A stretch of 64,000 bases of DNA, taken from assembly GCF_900090225.1 (NCBI RefSeq), contig NZ_FMHY01000002.1:4774001-4838000 (forward strand), read 5' to 3'. This DNA comes from Micromonospora eburnea. Lineage in GTDB: Bacteria; Actinomycetota; Actinomycetes; Mycobacteriales; Micromonosporaceae. Positions 44,266 to 52,597 of the stretch are shown here, in pieces. The translations under genes and the position numbers were made by a program. The notes under the pieces are model-generated. The model was not told the DNA's origin. It ran no database searches and saw only the letters and a program-made list of their open reading frames with translations. Positions within the stretch are counted from its first letter, which is position 1. Every line of letters starts with the position of its first letter.

Positions 44266-45711
44266 ATGAGTTCTGGAACCTTTGACGTCGTCATCGTCGG
44301 TAACGGTTCAATCGGCCTGTCCACGGCCATCGCCCTCGCCGACGAGCAACCGGACGCCTCCGTCGCGGTCGTGGGTCCCTCCGCGCGGGTCTACGCAGCG
44401 ACACCGGCCGCCGGCGCGATGCTGGGCTGCTTCGGTGAGATCACCGCAGCGGGCGTGGCCAGCCCCTACGGGCGCCGCAAGTTTGAACTCGCCAAGACCG
44501 CGCGCGGCTACTGGCCGGCCTGGTTCGAGCGCCTGGGCGTGGCCCCGGACAGTGTTCTGACCACTCGGGAGACCGTCGTCCTGCTCAACTCGGTGGGCTA
44601 CTCCGAGGTGGACAGCGGCAACTTCGTCGCCATCGAGCGGGAGCTGCGCGACGCGAACGAGCCGTTCAGCGAAATCGACGTCAACGACATCAAGTGGATC
44701 GATCCCGATTCGAACTTCCGCCCCCTCCGGGCACTTCATCTTCCCAACGAGGGCGCCGTCGACTCGGGTGCGCTGCTCGACGCTCTGACCGCAGCGGCCG
44801 AACAGCGGGGTGTCACCTTCATCGACGCGACGGCCACCGCGCTGCGGGCCGCGAACGGCCGCATCCAGGGGGTCGACGTCGCCGGGGGCACCATCTCCGG
44901 TGGCACGGTCGTCGTGGCCGCCGGCGCGGCGAGCGGACCGCTGATCCAGTCCGTGCCGGAGCTGGCGTACCGGGTCCCGATGGTGGTCGCCGGCGGCGGG
45001 GTGTCGGTGCTGGCGCAGGTCGGTGACCAGTCGGTTCCGCCGTACGTGCTGCGTACGCCGAACCGGGCCTTCGCCTGTGGGCTCCACGTCGTTCCGCGCA
45101 AGAACGGCACCGTCTACGTCGGCGCCACCAACGACGTCTACTTCGAGCCGCAGACCGACTGGGAACTCGCGGACCTCATCTTCCTTACCGACGGGGCCAT
45201 CCGGCAGGTACGGCGCGATCTGAACCACGCCAAGATCCAGCACATCGGGTTGGGTAACCGGCCGATGAGCATCGACGGCTGGCCCCTCATCGGGCCCACC
45301 TCGGTCGACAACCTCTGGATCCTGACCGGCACATACCGCGACGGACTGCACCAGTCGCCCATGCTCGCCACGGACCTCGCCCGCCGCATCAGCGGCAAGG
45401 AGGGCGTGGTCGATCTCAGCGAGTTCCGGCCCGAGCGGGAACCGATCAACCCGGTCGACAAGTCGACCGTCCTCGATGACGTGGTCCGTCACACGCTCGC
45501 CTGCGGGCACGAGGACCCCTGGCGAGTCGACCCGGACTGGCCGGGCTTCATCGCCAACGTCTCCCGGACCGCCTACAGCGCCCTCATCGACCGGCTTGGC
45601 ACCGACTACATCGCGCCGCCGGAGGTCCTGCACAGCCTGCTCATGGCGGGTGACACCGAGATATCCCGCATTCAGGACTACTACAAGGCCGTCTACGCCG
45701 CCTGGCACTGA
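44266..45711 (+). CDS. FAD-dependent amino acid/glycine-oxidase-like oxidoreductase (DAO family)
   Basis: 481 residues from the ATG at 44266. The N-terminal dinucleotide motif is FDVVIVGNGSIGLSTAIALA. GAVDSGALLDALTAAAEQRG, GTVVVAAGAASGPLIQ, HVVPRKNGTVYVGATND and the C-terminal WPLIGPTSVDNLWILTGTYR are all typical of ThiO/D-amino-acid-oxidase relatives. It should oxidise a C-N bond of an amine or amino acid. It opens the plus-strand operon facing NRPS genes, one of which has a glycine-type A domain, so oxidation of a glycine-derived unit is possible but unproven. Confidence 0.85.
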   Translation: MSSGTFDVVIVGNGSIGLSTAIALADEQPDASVAVVGPSARVYAATPAAGAMLGCFGEITAAGVASPYGRRKFELAKTARGYWPAWFERLGVAPDSVLTTRETVVLLNSVGYSEVDSGNFVAIERELRDANEPFSEIDVNDIKWIDPDSNFRPLRALHLPNEGAVDSGALLDALTAAAEQRGVTFIDATATALRAANGRIQGVDVAGGTISGGTVVVAAGAASGPLIQSVPELAYRVPMVVAGGGVSVLAQVGDQSVPPYVLRTPNRAFACGLHVVPRKNGTVYVGATNDVYFEPQTDWELADLIFLTDGAIRQVRRDLNHAKIQHIGLGNRPMSIDGWPLIGPTSVDNLWILTGTYRDGLHQSPMLATDLARRISGKEGVVDLSEFRPEREPINPVDKSTVLDDVVRHTLACGHEDPWRVDPDWPGFIANVSRTAYSALIDRLGTDYIAPPEVLHSLLMAGDTEISRIQDYYKAVYAAWH

Positions 45712-45890
45712 TCACACGGAGGTCTCCGGGTGTACTGACACGGCGCACCCGGAGACCTGTTCTCGACATCCCGCGCGGAGGTAGGCGCCACCGCTGGTGG
45801 GTCGCGGACCCGCCCGGGGGGCGCGTCGTCCGCACCTTCGGTGCTCGATGACACCGGATCGCCGGCCTCAGCTATATCAGGAGATCCCCT

Positions 45891-46853
45891 ATGGACGGAC
45901 CAGCCGTCGAGATCATCAACGTCAGTCAGACGTACCGCGGCCGCAGAGGACGGGTCGCCGCGCTGCACGATGTCAGCTTCAACATCGACGAGGGCGAGAT
46001 TGTCGGACTGCTCGGCTCCAACGGAGCGGGCAAGACGACCCTGACCCGGATCATTGGCACCCTCCTGCTGCCCACGGAGGGCACCGTCCGGGTCTTCGGC
46101 TCCGACGTGGTCCGGGACACGGCCGCCGTACGAAAGAACACGGTGGCCGTCTTCGGCGGCGAACGGGGCCTCTACGACCGCCTCAGCGGCCGGCAGAACC
46201 TGATTTTCTTCGCCATGTTGCATGGCGTACCGCGACGGGGACTCGCGGCGCGGGCCGACGAGGCTCTGGAGAAGTCCGGACTCAGCGAGGCCGCGGACCG
46301 CGCGGTCGAGACCTACTCCAAGGGCATGCGGCAGCGCTTGCACCTGGCCATCGGTATGGTCAGTACGCCCCGATTGCTGCTGCTCGACGAACCCACCGTG
46401 GGCCTGGATCCCATCGAGGCCGAACGTCTGCGCGTCGCGATCGCCGACCTGCGTGCCGTCGGCGTGACGATCCTGCTCACGAGTCACTATCTGCTCGATG
46501 TCGAACGGCTCGCCGACCGGGTCGTGATCCTGTCCAAGGGCCGGGTCGCCGGGAACATGAGCGTGGCGGAGTTCGCCCGCACCGCCGGGTACACGGCGAC
46601 CGTGGTGGTACGGGGCCGGGGATCGGCACCGCAGGAACTCTCCGGCGGACTGCCCGGCGTGGCCGTGGACGAAGTCGTCGAGGACTCCGTGACGTGGACC
46701 GCGCGGCTCCGCGTGGCGGGCTGGGGTGCGGAATCCTTCGGTCAGCTCAGCCGTCTGCTGAGTTCCGGCAACATCCTCGACGTCGAGGTGCAGCCGCTAC
46801 GGCTTGAGGACGCGTACGCGCTCATGGACAGCAAGCTCTCCGCCAATGGGTGA
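45891..46853 (+). CDS. ABC-2 exporter ATPase
   Basis: 320 residues. Walker A GSNGAGKTT, signature YSKGMRQRLHLAIG, Walker B LLLLDEPTVGLDP and switch His in LLTSHYLLD, of the DrrA-like drug-export subfamily. The C-terminal ~80 residues are the usual accessory domain. Its end overlaps the next start by eight bases (ATGGGTGA). Probably exports, and gives resistance to, the cluster 2 product. The 179-bp gap upstream may hold a second promoter. Confidence 0.93.
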   Translation: MDGPAVEIINVSQTYRGRRGRVAALHDVSFNIDEGEIVGLLGSNGAGKTTLTRIIGTLLLPTEGTVRVFGSDVVRDTAAVRKNTVAVFGGERGLYDRLSGRQNLIFFAMLHGVPRRGLAARADEALEKSGLSEAADRAVETYSKGMRQRLHLAIGMVSTPRLLLLDEPTVGLDPIEAERLRVAIADLRAVGVTILLTSHYLLDVERLADRVVILSKGRVAGNMSVAEFARTAGYTATVVVRGRGSAPQELSGGLPGVAVDEVVEDSVTWTARLRVAGWGAESFGQLSRLLSSGNILDVEVQPLRLEDAYALMDSKLSANG

Positions 46854-47631
46854 CCGGCTCACGGCGACCCTGTGGCTCCTGTGGGACTGCAGCCGCATGC
46901 AGGCCCGGGAACTGGCAGGGCACCCGCTCGCGCTCATCATCGGCGTGGTCCAGCCCGCCGTCTTCCTCATGATCACCATGGGTTTCGACTCCGCGGAACT
47001 CGGAGCCGACCGGGCCACCCAGCTGGCGGTGGCTGTCATCCTCACCTCGCTGTGGGCATCGACCGTCTGGATGGCGGGCGGCATCCTGCACCGGGAACAG
47101 GAGCTCGGCACGCTGGCCGCCAACGTGGCGAGCGTGCATCCCGGCTTCCTCGTTCTGCTCGGAAAGTGCCTGGGCGCGACCGTGCGGACGGTCCTGGGCA
47201 TCCTCGTCGCGGCGGGCGTGACAGTCGTGCTGATCGGCGCACCCGTCCAGCTGAAACAGCCGGAACTCCTGCTCCTCGGTCTCGTCACCGTCGTGGCCTC
47301 CGGCACCGCGCTGGGCATGCTGATGTCGTGCCTGTTCCTGGTGACCCCGTACGGCATGCATTTGTCCAGTGCCCTGATGTACCCGATCTTCCTCCTCGGC
47401 GGCATGCTGATCCCGGCAGACGTTCTACCCGGCCCGCTGCAGTTCGTCTCGAAGCTGATCAGCCTCCACTGGGCACAGGAGTTCCTGACCGGTGCCGCGC
47501 TCGGCCACACAGACGTGAACGCCTACCTGATCATGGTGGGACTGACGGTCGGCTACTTCGTCGCCGCGGTGTGGACCTTCAACCGCCTGGTGGATCACGC
47601 ACGAAGGGGCGGAACTCTTGAGCTTGTCTGA
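46846..47631 (+). CDS. ABC-2 exporter permease 1
   Basis: 261 residues from the ATG at 46846, which overlaps the ATPase stop. About six transmembrane helices (for example PLALIIGVVQPAVFLMITMG, TVRTVLGILVAAGVTVVLIG, LSSALMYPIFLLGGMLIPAD). ABC-2 family architecture. Its stop overlaps the second permease by 14 bases. Confidence 0.88.
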   Translation: MGDRLTATLWLLWDCSRMQARELAGHPLALIIGVVQPAVFLMITMGFDSAELGADRATQLAVAVILTSLWASTVWMAGGILHREQELGTLAANVASVHPGFLVLLGKCLGATVRTVLGILVAAGVTVVLIGAPVQLKQPELLLLGLVTVVASGTALGMLMSCLFLVTPYGMHLSSALMYPIFLLGGMLIPADVLPGPLQFVSKLISLHWAQEFLTGAALGHTDVNAYLIMVGLTVGYFVAAVWTFNRLVDHARRGGTLELV

Positions 47632-48403
47632 CACCGCATGGCGCCTCGGCTTGACGGCCCGCCTGGGGGTCGTCGAGTTCCGTGAGGCGAACCCGGACTG
47701 GGTCATCTGGTCGGCACTGGTGCCACGAGCCATCCTGCAGGCGCTCTTCTTCACCGTGCTCGGTGGCGTCATCGGTGGTGACGACGCCAAGGCGTACACC
47801 TTCGTCGGCGCGCTGGCGGGCTCGGTGACGCTCTCCGGCGCCGTCGCCGTCATCGACGTACCACTGGTCGACAAATGGTTCGGCACCTTCTTCCGGCTGC
47901 GTACCGGGCAGCTGAAGCCGATCCTGGTCTTCCTCATGCGGACGCTGCCCTACCCGGTTCTCGGCCTGGTGTTCATCCTCAGCGCGATGGTGGTGGTCGG
48001 TCCGCTGACCGGCCAGACCGCACTCGTCCTGGACCTGGTTCCCTGGCTCCCGCTCTTCTTCCTCATGTCGGTGACGACCACCGCCGCCGGCCTCGCCTGC
48101 GCCGCGCTGGCCGTCGGTAAACGGGCCAACGTACTCGTCGGCAACCTGCTGGCTTACCTCATACTGCTCGCCAGCGGGGTGTTCCTGCCCAGCGGGCAGG
48201 TGACCTGGGTCGACTGGATCGGAAGCGTGCTGCCCATCCGACACGGGCTGCAAGCCGTACGGGACGGCCTGGAAGGCCGCCCGTGGCTCGGTGGCGTAGT
48301 GGCCGAGATCGTGGTCGGGGTGGCTTGGGGCCTGCTGGCCTGGGCGGTCGTCGCCATTCAGGTTCGCCGTGCCCACCGGCACGGCTTCGACAGCTTTTCG
48401 TGA
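47618..48403 (+). CDS. ABC-2 exporter permease 2
   Basis: 261 residues from a TTG at 47618 with AGGGGCGGA upstream, inside the end of permease 1. Six transmembrane helices, including AILQALFFTVLGGVIGGDDA, GLVFILSAMVVVGPLTG, and LLAYLILLASGVFLPSGQVT followed by a typical ABC-2 CPP-like loop. The two different permeases probably form a heterodimer with the ATPase. Confidence 0.87.
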   Translation: MSLSDTAWRLGLTARLGVVEFREANPDWVIWSALVPRAILQALFFTVLGGVIGGDDAKAYTFVGALAGSVTLSGAVAVIDVPLVDKWFGTFFRLRTGQLKPILVFLMRTLPYPVLGLVFILSAMVVVGPLTGQTALVLDLVPWLPLFFLMSVTTTAAGLACAALAVGKRANVLVGNLLAYLILLASGVFLPSGQVTWVDWIGSVLPIRHGLQAVRDGLEGRPWLGGVVAEIVVGVAWGLLAWAVVAIQVRRAHRHGFDSFS

Positions 48404-48496
48404 TCGCTCCGGTTCCGACCCGGAGCCGAGGCGCAAGGAACGGATCGTCATGCCGACGCGGGCGATCTGTAACCGTTGAGGGGATACCCGAAAATC

Positions 48497-49843
48497 ATGA
48501 CTCAAGAACGACTGCCACTTCTGTCGGAGCAGCGAGACCGGCTGGCCTACGCCGCGTGGACCGAGGGACAGGGCCTCGGCGAGTTCGTCCGGAACTTCGG
48601 CGGCGGATTCCGGCTGCGCGGCGCGCTGGACGTCGACACGCTGAAGGCCGCTCTCACCGCCCTGGTGGAGCGACACGAGGCGCTTCGCACCGCCTTCCCG
48701 GATGGTTTCGACTCGGACTACCAGGTCGTACAGGAGCCCCGCGAGGCGGTGCTCGCCGAACAGGATCTGCGGCACCTTCCGGAGGAGGGCCGCGTCGAGG
48801 CGGGCCTACGGAGCGCGGGTGAGTACCTGAGCCGCAACCTCGACCCGGCCGGCGGCCTGATGCTCAGCACGGTGCTGGTTCGCCTCGGCGAGGAGGACCA
48901 CATCCTCGGGCTCGCGCTCGACCACATGGTGGCGGACGGCGCATCGCTGGAGACCCTCGTCGATGAACTGTGGCAGCTGTACGCGGCCGCGGAGCGAGGC
49001 GAGCCTTCCCCGCTCCCGACGACTCGGTTCGACTACCGCGCCTACCTGCGCTGGGAGGACGACTGGCTGCGCAACGATCCGGTGCCGCGGCAGTCGATCG
49101 CCCGCTTCGCCGAGGTTCTGGAGGGCCCGGGGGTCCTGCCGCTGGCCGACATCAATGGCCGGCTGCGCGACACAAACGACCGCTTCACCCCCAAGCACGT
49201 GGCCGGGACGGTGAGCGGTGACGACTACAAGAAGTTCACCGCCTACTGCCGGGACACGCGGATGACGCCGTTCGTCGCCCTGCTCACGGCCTATCTGGGT
49301 GCCGTGCACGCCTGCGGGGGCTCGAGCGACATGGGGGTGATGATCCCGATCAGCCGCCGAACCGAGGAAAGCCACATCAACGCGGTGTGCAATCTGACCA
49401 CGCAGGCGACCGTGCGCGTCCGGTTCGACACGTCGGCGTCGTTCCGTGATCTCAACCGGCAGGTGCGCTCGGCCGTGATGGAGACCTACCGGCTCGGCCA
49501 GGTTCCGTTGTACGAGGTCCTGAAGGAGCTGGCGCCGGAGACGGCGGGCCGCCTCTTCCTACGCCCCTGTCTCTTCTTCGATCTCGCTCCGGCGGGCTGG
49601 ACGGGCGGGCGGCGGGCGGTGGGCGACCTGACCGTCGATCCGGTCGACGTACCGATCACCCTGCGGCATGAAGAGCTGCTCTCCGTCTTCGCCTCGACCA
49701 GCGAGGACCAACTGTCCTACCACCTCCTCTACCCGGCCGACGTGTACACCGCACCGGCGATCGACGATCTCAATCGCGCCTTCACCGGCCTCCTGGAGCG
49801 GTGCGTCAACGATCCGCTCGCACCGGTCGGCACGCTGTTCTAG
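48497..49843 (+). CDS. Free-standing NRPS condensation-domain protein
   Basis: 448 residues, a whole C domain with nothing attached. The catalytic motif is LDHMVADGASLETL: the second (catalytic) His and the Asp-Gly of HHxxxDG are kept, the first His is Asp. Further family segments: DFRAYLRWEDDWL-like FDYRAYLRWEDDWLRND, RMTPFVALLTAYLGAVHACG and LFLRPCLFFDL. Such proteins acylate, condense or release chains in trans from carrier proteins, here probably with the discrete PCP proteins encoded on the opposite strand. ATG at 48497; GAGGGG is 13 bases away, so a TTG at 48476 is possible. Confidence 0.85.
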   Translation: MTQERLPLLSEQRDRLAYAAWTEGQGLGEFVRNFGGGFRLRGALDVDTLKAALTALVERHEALRTAFPDGFDSDYQVVQEPREAVLAEQDLRHLPEEGRVEAGLRSAGEYLSRNLDPAGGLMLSTVLVRLGEEDHILGLALDHMVADGASLETLVDELWQLYAAAERGEPSPLPTTRFDYRAYLRWEDDWLRNDPVPRQSIARFAEVLEGPGVLPLADINGRLRDTNDRFTPKHVAGTVSGDDYKKFTAYCRDTRMTPFVALLTAYLGAVHACGGSSDMGVMIPISRRTEESHINAVCNLTTQATVRVRFDTSASFRDLNRQVRSAVMETYRLGQVPLYEVLKELAPETAGRLFLRPCLFFDLAPAGWTGGRRAVGDLTVDPVDVPITLRHEELLSVFASTSEDQLSYHLLYPADVYTAPAIDDLNRAFTGLLERCVNDPLAPVGTLF

Positions 49844-49909
49844 GTCCACCGGGAGTCGAAGTACGTGCCCGGCCGGCTCACCACCACAACGCCTCACCGG
49901 AGAAAGCCC

Positions 49910-50710
49910 ATGAGCGCCTCGGAACTGCTTGACCTCGCCATGGCGGCCGCTTCCGAGGCGGGGAGGACGCTCGCCGGAGGGCGGGCGGCACCGCACTCCG
50001 TCGACATCAAGTCGTCACCTGGTGACGTGGTGAGTGAGCTGGACCGGGCGAGCGAACGGCTCATCGTCGAGACGCTGCTCGCGGCACGGCCGGATGACGG
50101 CATCCTGGGAGAGGAAGGAGGCGAGCGAGCCGGCAGCTCCGGGATTCGCTGGGTGATCGACCCGCTGGATGGCACGCTCAACTTCCTGCGCGGCACGTCG
50201 GCGTTCGCCGTTTCGATCGCCGCCGAGATCGAGGGCGAATCGGTCGCCGGGGTGGTGTACGAGCCGGCGACCAGCCGGACGTACGCGGCCGTCCGTGGTC
50301 ACGGCGCGTGGTGTGACGGGCGGCCGATCACCGCGTCCCGGCAGAAACGGCTCAGCCACGCGCTGGTCGGTACCGGCTTCGGCCACGACCTGGCACTCCG
50401 GGCACAGCAGGCGTCCCTGCTCGGTGACGTCGCCAAGCGCGTGATGGACATCCGCAGCAGCGGTTCGGCCGCCCTGGATCTGTGTGCGGTGGCGGCCGGA
50501 CACCTCGACGTCTACTACGAATGCGACACCCGGTTATGGGATCGCGCGGCCGGCACGCTGATCGCCGCGGAAGCAGGCGCGGCGATCAGCGGTCGGGTTC
50601 CCGGCCGGCCGGGCGACGAGCTCGTCATCGCCGGCTCGGCACCCCTGGTGGACGCGATACGCGATCTCTGTGCCGAGCGGCTCAGACCCGATCCGGCTGG
50701 CGGGTGGTGA
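49910..50710 (+). CDS. Inositol-monophosphatase-family phosphatase
   Basis: 266 residues. Metal-binding motifs are all present: GILGEEGG, WVIDPLDGTLNFL and LWDRAAGTLIAAEAG. It removes phosphate from a sugar, cyclitol or nucleotide phosphate. In a biosynthetic cluster next to a MocA-like dehydrogenase this suggests a sugar- or cyclitol-derived building block. Its last 29 bases overlap the 3' end of the convergent gene on the other strand. Confidence 0.9.
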   Translation: MSASELLDLAMAAASEAGRTLAGGRAAPHSVDIKSSPGDVVSELDRASERLIVETLLAARPDDGILGEEGGERAGSSGIRWVIDPLDGTLNFLRGTSAFAVSIAAEIEGESVAGVVYEPATSRTYAAVRGHGAWCDGRPITASRQKRLSHALVGTGFGHDLALRAQQASLLGDVAKRVMDIRSSGSAALDLCAVAAGHLDVYYECDTRLWDRAAGTLIAAEAGAAISGRVPGRPGDELVIAGSAPLVDAIRDLCAERLRPDPAGGW

Positions 50711-51722
50711 CCGGCACCTCGACGTCGATCCAGGCGCCGCCGCGCTCCGCCGAGGTGTAGGCCGCCTCCATCACGAACGCGGTCAGCAACGCCTCCCGCA
50801 TGATCGCGTCCTGACGTCCCGGCTCCTCCACGCACCGCACGAAGTCGCGGAGCATGTGAACGAACCAGCTCTTGTGGGACGGGTCGTCGAAGCCGGACGT
50901 GATGACGGAACGGGAGGTCCGCCCCTCGATCGTGTAGGTCAGGTTGTCTCCGTCCACGCTGACGAATCCGGACGCGCCCGCGATCGTGTAGGTCGTGCTC
51001 CGGTGGTCGGCGCCCCAGGAGACGGTCAGGTCGATCTCCGCACCGTCGTCGCAGCGCATGCGCATCAGCGCGGTGTCCTCCGTGTCCGCGTACTGGTTTT
51101 CCTGAAGCCGGCCCATGAGGCATGAGACCGCCGTCGGCGTCCGGCCGGTCATGTCCATGGCGAGGTAGATGCTGTGCGGCCCGTGATCGCGCAGGATCCC
51201 GCCACCGGAGATCTCCCGCTCACGCCGCCAGTGCGGCCGCCATTCCTGCACGCCGACCGCGTGCCCACGACGCAGGGTCCGGAAGGAGGCGTTGAGCACG
51301 TCACCGAAGCCGGGCGCCCGGGTGATTTCCTTGACCGCTTCCAGGATCGGGGCGAACTTGTAGACGTGGCACGGGTAGAAGACCCGGTCGCTGCGCCAGA
51401 TGTCCTCGACGAGCTCCTTGAATCCCGCCTCCGCCGGCATGAAAACCGGCTTCTCACACAGCACGTGCAGGTCGTGCGCGAGGCCTAGCGAGCTGTAGTG
51501 CCCATGTGTGCTCGGCGGCGTACAGACGTCTACGAAGTCGAGATCCTCGTTGGCCACGAGATCCGCGAAGCTCTCGTAGGCATGCAGCCCGGCGGCCTCG
51601 GCTGCGGCCCGGCGTTCGGGTGACACGTCCACCGCCGCGACAATCTGCAGCGCGTCGAGCTGCTCGTAGCCGGCCATGTGGCCCATGGCGATGAATCCGA
51701 ATCCGATGAGGGCTCCTCGCAT
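50682..51722 (-). CDS. Gfo/Idh/MocA-family NAD(P)-dependent oxidoreductase
   Basis: 346 residues. The ATG at 51722 is chosen because GAGGAG lies upstream and the Rossmann motif GALIGFGFIAMGHMAGYE begins at once. LHVLCEKPVFMPAEAGFKEL carries the family's catalytic-loop Lys. The C-terminal domain has GGGILRDHGPHSIYLAMDMT, with the substrate-site His. It oxidises or reduces a hydroxyl of a sugar, cyclitol or similar. Last gene of the minus-strand operon, converging on the phosphatase. Distinct from the sugar 3-ketoreductase of cluster 1. Confidence 0.9.
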   Translation of the reverse strand: MRGALIGFGFIAMGHMAGYEQLDALQIVAAVDVSPERRAAAEAAGLHAYESFADLVANEDLDFVDVCTPPSTHGHYSSLGLAHDLHVLCEKPVFMPAEAGFKELVEDIWRSDRVFYPCHVYKFAPILEAVKEITRAPGFGDVLNASFRTLRRGHAVGVQEWRPHWRREREISGGGILRDHGPHSIYLAMDMTGRTPTAVSCLMGRLQENQYADTEDTALMRMRCDDGAEIDLTVSWGADHRSTTYTIAGASGFVSVDGDNLTYTIEGRTSRSVITSGFDDPSHKSWFVHMLRDFVRCVEEPGRQDAIMREALLTAFVMEAAYTSAERGGAWIDVEVPVTTRQPDRV

Positions 51723-51778
51723 GCCTCTTGTCTCCTCACTCTGTTCGTCTGTTGTTCTGCTCGGGGTGGTGTGGCTGC

Positions 51779-52597
51779 TCACCGCACGACCTCCGCGACG
51801 AGCCGGGCGGTCGCCGGGTCGGCGAGCAGTTCCGCACGGGGCACGGGAACGCGATGACTCGCCACGCCGAACCCCTCGGGCACGTGGTTCTGGGACACGA
51901 CGATCATGGGTTTGCCGCTGTCCGCCGGGTATGCTCCGGCCCGCCCAGCGGTGATCAGATAGCTCAGGAAGGCGGCAAACCGTTCGGAGAAGCCCTTCCC
52001 CACCTCTTCATCGGCCCCGAGAGCTGCGCATGCGTCGCGCACGACACCGTCGTACACGTGCTGCAGCTCGCGCATCGCGTCCGTGAGTGTCCCGGCGGGC
52101 CGCCGGCCGATGTCCTCCCCGAGGGAGTCGGTGATCGAGGCTGCGGCCGACACGGCGGCTTCGATCCGCTCCGGTGGGAGCAGTTCCGCATAGCCCTCCG
52201 CGGAGGTGACGAAGAGTTCCTGGATCACCTCGCTGTCGACCCGGGCGGGGTCGAACAGGATGAGCGCCGGATCCCCCTGACCGCTCTCCTTGACCAGCTC
52301 TGCCGCGCGCAGGGCGAGAGCGGCGCCAGCGCAGTAGCCGAGCACCCCGCAGACCTCCAGGCCCGCGTCTCGCAGGTCGTCCAGCCACCCGCGGACGCAC
52401 ACGTCGGGGTCGGTGCCTTCGACCGGATCATCGGTCTGGGGCATGAACACCGGCTGCCACACGACTGCGTCCGGCGCCAGATTGGCGACGAGAGTGGAGA
52501 AACCCGCCTCCCGGCGGCCCGGTCCGAAGTCCACTGCGAGCAGGGCACGGTCGCTCGGCCCCGGAGCAAGAACCCGCCAGTTGGTCCGCATCGTCAT
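51779..52597 (-). CDS. Alpha/beta hydrolase / thioesterase-like protein with Cys nucleophile
   Basis: 272 residues. The nucleophile elbow reads GVLGYCAGAALAL, that is GxCxG instead of GxSxG. A late His in ASHRVPVPRAELL is a candidate catalytic His. The start overlaps the NRPS stop (ATGA), so it is coupled to the C-A protein and may release or edit the chain. Cys-type thioesterases are known among NRPS/PKS release enzymes, where the Cys favours intermediate stability; that this one works likewise is inference. Confidence 0.75.
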   Translation of the reverse strand: MTMRTNWRVLAPGPSDRALLAVDFGPGRREAGFSTLVANLAPDAVVWQPVFMPQTDDPVEGTDPDVCVRGWLDDLRDAGLEVCGVLGYCAGAALALRAAELVKESGQGDPALILFDPARVDSEVIQELFVTSAEGYAELLPPERIEAAVSAAASITDSLGEDIGRRPAGTLTDAMRELQHVYDGVVRDACAALGADEEVGKGFSERFAAFLSYLITAGRAGAYPADSGKPMIVVSQNHVPEGFGVASHRVPVPRAELLADPATARLVAEVVR

